Assembly (NCBI RefSeq): GCF_014640075.1
Contig: NZ_BMGG01000005.1
Span: forward strand, 411,186 to 475,185
Source: Chelatococcus reniformis
GTDB taxonomy: Bacteria > Pseudomonadota > Alphaproteobacteria > Rhizobiales > Beijerinckiaceae
Length of the DNA: 64,000 nt
Direction of reading: 5' to 3'
A program made the translations under genes and the position numbers. How positions within the stretch are numbered: position 1 is the first letter of the stretch; the number at the start of each line of letters is the position of its first letter. A model generated the notes under the pieces. The model searched no databases and was not told the origin of the DNA. It saw only the letters and a list, made by a program, of their open reading frames with translations. Of the stretch, positions 60,970 to 64,000 are shown piece by piece.

Positions 60970-61965
60970 ATGACCGAGATCACCGTCGCAGCAGGCCAAG
61001 TCATCGAGCGAATCCTGAGCCTCGAGCTGGTGCGCGTTACCGAGCGGGCGGCCGTCGCGGCGGCCCGGCTGCGGGGCCACGGCAACGAGAAGGCGGCTGA
61101 CCAGGCCGCGGTCGACGCCATGCGGCGCGAGCTCAACCGCTTGCCGATCGACGGCACCGTGGTGATCGGCGAGGGCGAGCGCGACGAGGCCCCGATGCTG
61201 TACATCGGCGAGCGCGTCGGCAACCGGAAGGGACCGAAGGTCGACATCGCCGTCGATCCCCTGGAGGGCACGACGCTCTGCGCCAAGGACATGCCCGGTT
61301 CCATCGCCGTCATGGCCATGGCCGAGGGCGGCACCCTGCTCGCGGCGCCCGACGTCTACATGGAAAAGATCGCCATCGGGCCGGGCTATCCGGCCGGCGT
61401 CGTCCACCTCGATGCCAAGCCGGAGGACAACATCAACGCACTGGCCAAGGCCAAGGGGGTCTCGACCAACGAGATCACCGCGCTGGTGCTCGACCGGCCG
61501 CGCCACGCCGACCTGATCGCCGCGATCCGGCGCACGGGCGCGGCGGTGCGGCTGATCTCCGACGGCGACGTTGCCGGCGTCATCTTCACCAGCATGCCGG
61601 AGCAGACCGGCATCGACATCTATCTAGGCATCGGCGCAGCGCCCGAGGGCGTGCTCGCCGCCGGCGCGCTGCGTTGCATCGGCGGCCAGATGCAGGGCCG
61701 CCTCATCCTCGATACCGAGGAGACGCGCAAGCGCGCCGCCGCCATGGGCGTGTCCGATCCCAACCGGCTCTACGAGATGAAGGACCTCGCGCGGGGCGAC
61801 GTGGTGGTGGCGGCCACAGGTGTGACCGATGGCGCCCTGCTCAAGGGCGTGAAGTTCGGCAAGGAGGTCATCGAGACCGAGACCATCGTCTACCGCTCGG
61901 TGACCGGCACGGTGCGCAAGATCGAGGCCGAGCATCGCGACCATTCCAAGTTCCATATGGAATGA
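60970..61965 (+). CDS. glpX: Class II fructose-1,6-bisphosphatase
   Basis: 331 residues from the ATG at 60970; a GTG 48 bases upstream is less likely. GlpX marks: NEKAADQAAVDAMRRELNRL, VVIGEGERDEAPMLYIGE, VDPLEGTTLCAKDMPGSIAV, and GAAPEGVLAAGALRCIGGQM. A metal-dependent phosphatase of gluconeogenesis and the Calvin cycle. The hom-glpX order is the common Rhizobiales arrangement. Confidence 0.95.
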   Translation: MTEITVAAGQVIERILSLELVRVTERAAVAAARLRGHGNEKAADQAAVDAMRRELNRLPIDGTVVIGEGERDEAPMLYIGERVGNRKGPKVDIAVDPLEGTTLCAKDMPGSIAVMAMAEGGTLLAAPDVYMEKIAIGPGYPAGVVHLDAKPEDNINALAKAKGVSTNEITALVLDRPRHADLIAAIRRTGAAVRLISDGDVAGVIFTSMPEQTGIDIYLGIGAAPEGVLAAGALRCIGGQMQGRLILDTEETRKRAAAMGVSDPNRLYEMKDLARGDVVVAATGVTDGALLKGVKFGKEVIETETIVYRSVTGTVRKIEAEHRDHSKFHME

Positions 61966-61983
61966 GCGTTGCTTCGCGGCGGT

Positions 61984-62062
61984 CGAGAGCATTTCCGCGT
62001 TTCTTCGACTCGCCGAAATGCTTCACGCGAACCGGCGTTCACTTCGCTCGAAAGCGCTCTAG
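61984..62062 (+). repeat. Dispersed hairpin repeat, copy 4 (internally deleted)
   Basis: GAGAGCATTTCCGCGTTTCT, then TCGACTCGCCGAAATGCTTC and ACGCGAACCGGCGTTCACTT, ending CGCTCGAAAGCGCTCTAG. It lacks the ~25-base AT-rich linker of the other three copies. Located between glpX and the GNAT gene. Confidence 0.8.
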
Positions 62063-62092
62063 CAGCACCTGCGATGCAGGGAGGAGATGTCG

Positions 62093-62536
62093 GTGATCAC
62101 AGTTCGCGCTCTCAACTCCGACGACCGGGCGGCGTGGGAGCCGCTGTGGCGGGGGTATCTGGACTTCTACCGGACCAGCCAGACGGCCGAGCTCAAGGAT
62201 TTGGTCTGGCGGCGCATCCTCGATGCGGGTGAGCCCATCCATGGGCTCGCGGCCGTAGCGGAGGGCCGCATCATCGGCATCGTCCACTACGTGTTCCATC
62301 GCGCTACCTGGAGCGCGACGGACTATTGCTATCTGGAAGACCTGTTCACGTCACCCGACGCGCGCGGCAAGGGCGTCGGCCGCGCGTTGATCGAGGCGGT
62401 CTACGAGCGCGCCCGGGTGCACGGCTCCACGCGCGTGTATTGGCTGACACACGAAACCAACGCACCGGCGCGCCTGCTCTATGATCAGGTCGCCGAATTT
62501 GCCGGCTTCATCCAGTACCGCAAGGCGATCGGCTGA
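62093..62536 (+). CDS. GNAT family N-acetyltransferase (147 aa)
   Basis: The GTG at 62093 is 7 bases after GGAGGA; the ATG at 62087 is too close to it. GNAT fold: ITVRALNSDDRAAWEPLWRG, EGRIIGIVHYVFHRATWSAT, DYCYLEDLFTSPDARGKGVG (acetyl-CoA pyrophosphate loop RGKGVG), ALIEAVYERARVHGSTRVYW. The substrate is unknown. Monocistronic. Confidence 0.87.
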   Translation: MITVRALNSDDRAAWEPLWRGYLDFYRTSQTAELKDLVWRRILDAGEPIHGLAAVAEGRIIGIVHYVFHRATWSATDYCYLEDLFTSPDARGKGVGRALIEAVYERARVHGSTRVYWLTHETNAPARLLYDQVAEFAGFIQYRKAIG

Positions 62537-63206
62537 GATCGCGCCGGATCGGGCAGGGCACCGAAAGGGCTCGCGCGGCGGAGCGGGGCGGGGACAGGGC
62601 TGCGAGTCGCACGCCGCGCACCGTCCCGCGCCTGCGCAGGGCGTGCCTTTGCGCCACACGGGGCCGTCCCCTGATGTCGTCATCAGGCCATGAAAATGCC
62701 ACGGGGCTCGCTGCTCCCGTTCGGCGGTCCACCAATGTCAACGCCGCCGCTGCTTCGTCCGGCGCACGAGATCTACTGACTGACCGATGACGATGCGATG
62801 AATATGTAAAGAATTCGCAGCGCTTGTTCCAGATTGCCAGGCCGCCGGTTCCTATCCTAAAGCACTCGAAAGCAAGTTGGGCGCCTGTGCTGCTTCCCTT
62901 AGTCTCTAGGGGAGCTCCCAGGCTTCCGCGTTTGATATCGGTGCGCGTGATCGGACGAGGCCGCGGCGGCGTCGGCATGCCTATTCGTGCCCGCGCTGCA
63001 AGAACGCGGTACGCAATGAATTTGCTTGAGGCCTCCCGCACGGGCCACCCCGCTCGCCAGGAGCAGGACCAGAGGATCAAGGCACGCATGAAGATCAACT
63101 TCTGATCGACGGCCTGCTTCGACGCATTGGGGCGCCTCGGGCCGACGCACGGGGCTTTCGCCGCTGCGGCCGGGTGACCCTGGGCGGCATGCTGTATAAC
63201 GGAGCA
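62537..63206. other. Intergenic stretch, no supported gene
   Basis: About 670 bases between the GNAT gene and recJ. Frames such as the one ending RIKARMKINF near 63105 have no ribosome-binding site or recognised family. No RNA gene or clear terminator was found. Confidence 0.45.
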
Positions 63207-64000
63207 ATGAGCGAATCGGTCGTCGAGTTCGAGCGTGACCCTGGGCGGTGGCGGTCAGGGGGCGCTGGCGGCGAGGGGGTGCCCGACAGCGCCGCGCCAC
63301 ATGATGGCGGCCCCGGCGCGCCGAGCCGGGGCACATCCCCATCCGCACTGCTCGGGGTGGCGCATTCGGTCCTCGGGCGCACCTGGCGCAGCCGCTGCGA
63401 TGCCCGCGCCGATGCCCACGCCCTCGCCATCACCCAGGCCCACGGGACGTCGGACCTCCTGGCGCGTGTCCTGGCCGGGCGTGGCGTCGTGGCCGCCGAT
63501 CTGCCGGTCTTCCTGGAGCCGAAGCTGCGCGATCTGCTGCCCGATCCCGCCGTGCTGCGGGACATGGGGGCCGCGGCGACGCGCCTCGCTGACGCGGTGG
63601 TCGCGGGCGAGCACGTGGCGATCTTCGGCGACTATGACGTCGACGGCGCCTGCTCGGCTGCGTTGCTCGCCGGCTATCTCAACCGCTGCGGCACGCCCCA
63701 TGCCGTCCACATTCCGGACCGCATCACCGAGGGCTACGGGCCCAACGGGGAGGCGATCCGTGCGCTCAGGGCCTCGGGCGCCAGCCTGCTCGTCACCGTC
63801 GATTGCGGCACCACCAGCCACGAGCCATTGGCCGTGGCGCACGCAGTCGGCTTCGACACCATCGTGCTCGATCACCACCAGGCGCCCGAGGCGCTGCCGC
63901 GCGCTGCGGCGCTGGTCAACCCGAACCGGCAGGACGATCTGTCGGGCCTCGGGCATCTGGCTGCTGCGGGCGTCGTCTTCCTGACGCTCATCGCGCTCAA
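63207..64000 (+). CDS. recJ: Single-stranded-DNA-specific exonuclease RecJ, N-terminal part
   Basis: Runs off the right edge with no stop. The ATG at 63207 (MSESVVEFERD) is chosen; the ATG at 63189 is six codons upstream. A ~45-residue Gly/Pro-rich start is followed by the DHH domain: LLGVAHSVLGRTWRSRC, ARVLAGRGV, FGDYDVDGACSAALLAGYL (motif I), VDCGTTSHEPLAVA and VLDHHQAPEALP (DHH motif). A 5'-3' exonuclease of recombination and repair. It closes the alaC-hom-glpX-recJ block. Confidence 0.93.
   Translation, partial: MSESVVEFERDPGRWRSGGAGGEGVPDSAAPHDGGPGAPSRGTSPSALLGVAHSVLGRTWRSRCDARADAHALAITQAHGTSDLLARVLAGRGVVAADLPVFLEPKLRDLLPDPAVLRDMGAAATRLADAVVAGEHVAIFGDYDVDGACSAALLAGYLNRCGTPHAVHIPDRITEGYGPNGEAIRALRASGASLLVTVDCGTTSHEPLAVAHAVGFDTIVLDHHQAPEALPRAAALVNPNRQDDLSGLGHLAAAGVVFLTLIAL

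Noticed and set aside
62824-63105. 93-codon ORF before recJ
   Set aside because: No ribosome-binding site, basic low-complexity sequence and no recognisable family.

Overview
The window is GC-rich DNA from an alphaproteobacterium, most likely of the Hyphomicrobiales (Rhizobiales; Xanthobacteraceae/Nitrobacteraceae-like). This rests on the Aap-type amino-acid transporter, the alaC/dapL-like aminotransferase - hom - glpX - recJ order, a class I PHA synthase, a type 2 ArgC, and the dispersed intergenic hairpin repeats. No rRNA or complete tRNA is present, so the genus cannot be named.

Positions 1 to about 5.55 kb are the right end of a prophage or phage-like element. They hold the C-terminus of a LamG-like structural protein, a converse-strand set of small phage ORFs (three of them 26-36-residue single-span membrane proteins), and a compact rightward lysis block. 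The block runs: muramidase endolysin, lipoprotein, holin-like protein, Ig-like membrane protein, a stand-alone three-helix domain resembling the copper/ethylene-binding domain of ETR1-type receptors, and two further one-span proteins. It ends in a clear terminator.

From about 5.6 to 15.65 kb lies an accessory region. It holds an AT-richer membrane protein, several small ICE-type hypotheticals (including one DUF2285 gene), two ORFs each broken by one in-frame stop, an ORC/CDC6-like P-loop ATPase, and a run of exported cysteine-containing proteins ending in a large MACPF-like candidate. Last comes an ATP-dependent DNA ligase (LigD type) with two frameshifts. The 5' half of a tRNA-Pro(TGG) gene at about 15.66-15.70 kb appears to mark the edge of the inserted DNA.

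From 15.7 kb onward the sequence looks like ordinary chromosome. In order: two small exported proteins; an ArnT-like/GT2/LAB_N envelope-sugar operon; a DUF4424 protein with a MetC-like enzyme; the AapJQMP transporter; 3-mercaptopyruvate sulfurtransferase; DUF2239; nitronate monooxygenase; ABM/NIPSNAP with a divergent ArsR regulator; MarR with a divergent MATE pump; N-formylglutamate amidohydrolase; a CobW GTPase with an MBL hydrolase. Next come a J-domain membrane protein and an N2OR-like copper beta-propeller (thiocyanate-dehydrogenase-like) with its own FtsX/LolD-type ABC module. Then: FAD monooxygenase, CoA-binding protein, ClC channel, enoyl-CoA hydratase-like, PaaI thioesterase, rplM-rpsI, a regulator with agmatinase, argC, phaC, aminotransferase, hom, glpX, GNAT and the start of recJ.

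Four copies of a ~80-105 bp hairpin repeat and a second, looser palindromic repeat family sit in intergenic DNA of the chromosomal part only. The strongest lead for new biology is the free-standing ethylene-receptor-like membrane domain inside the phage lysis block. Next are the exported MACPF-like cluster and the thiocyanate-dehydrogenase-like operon.
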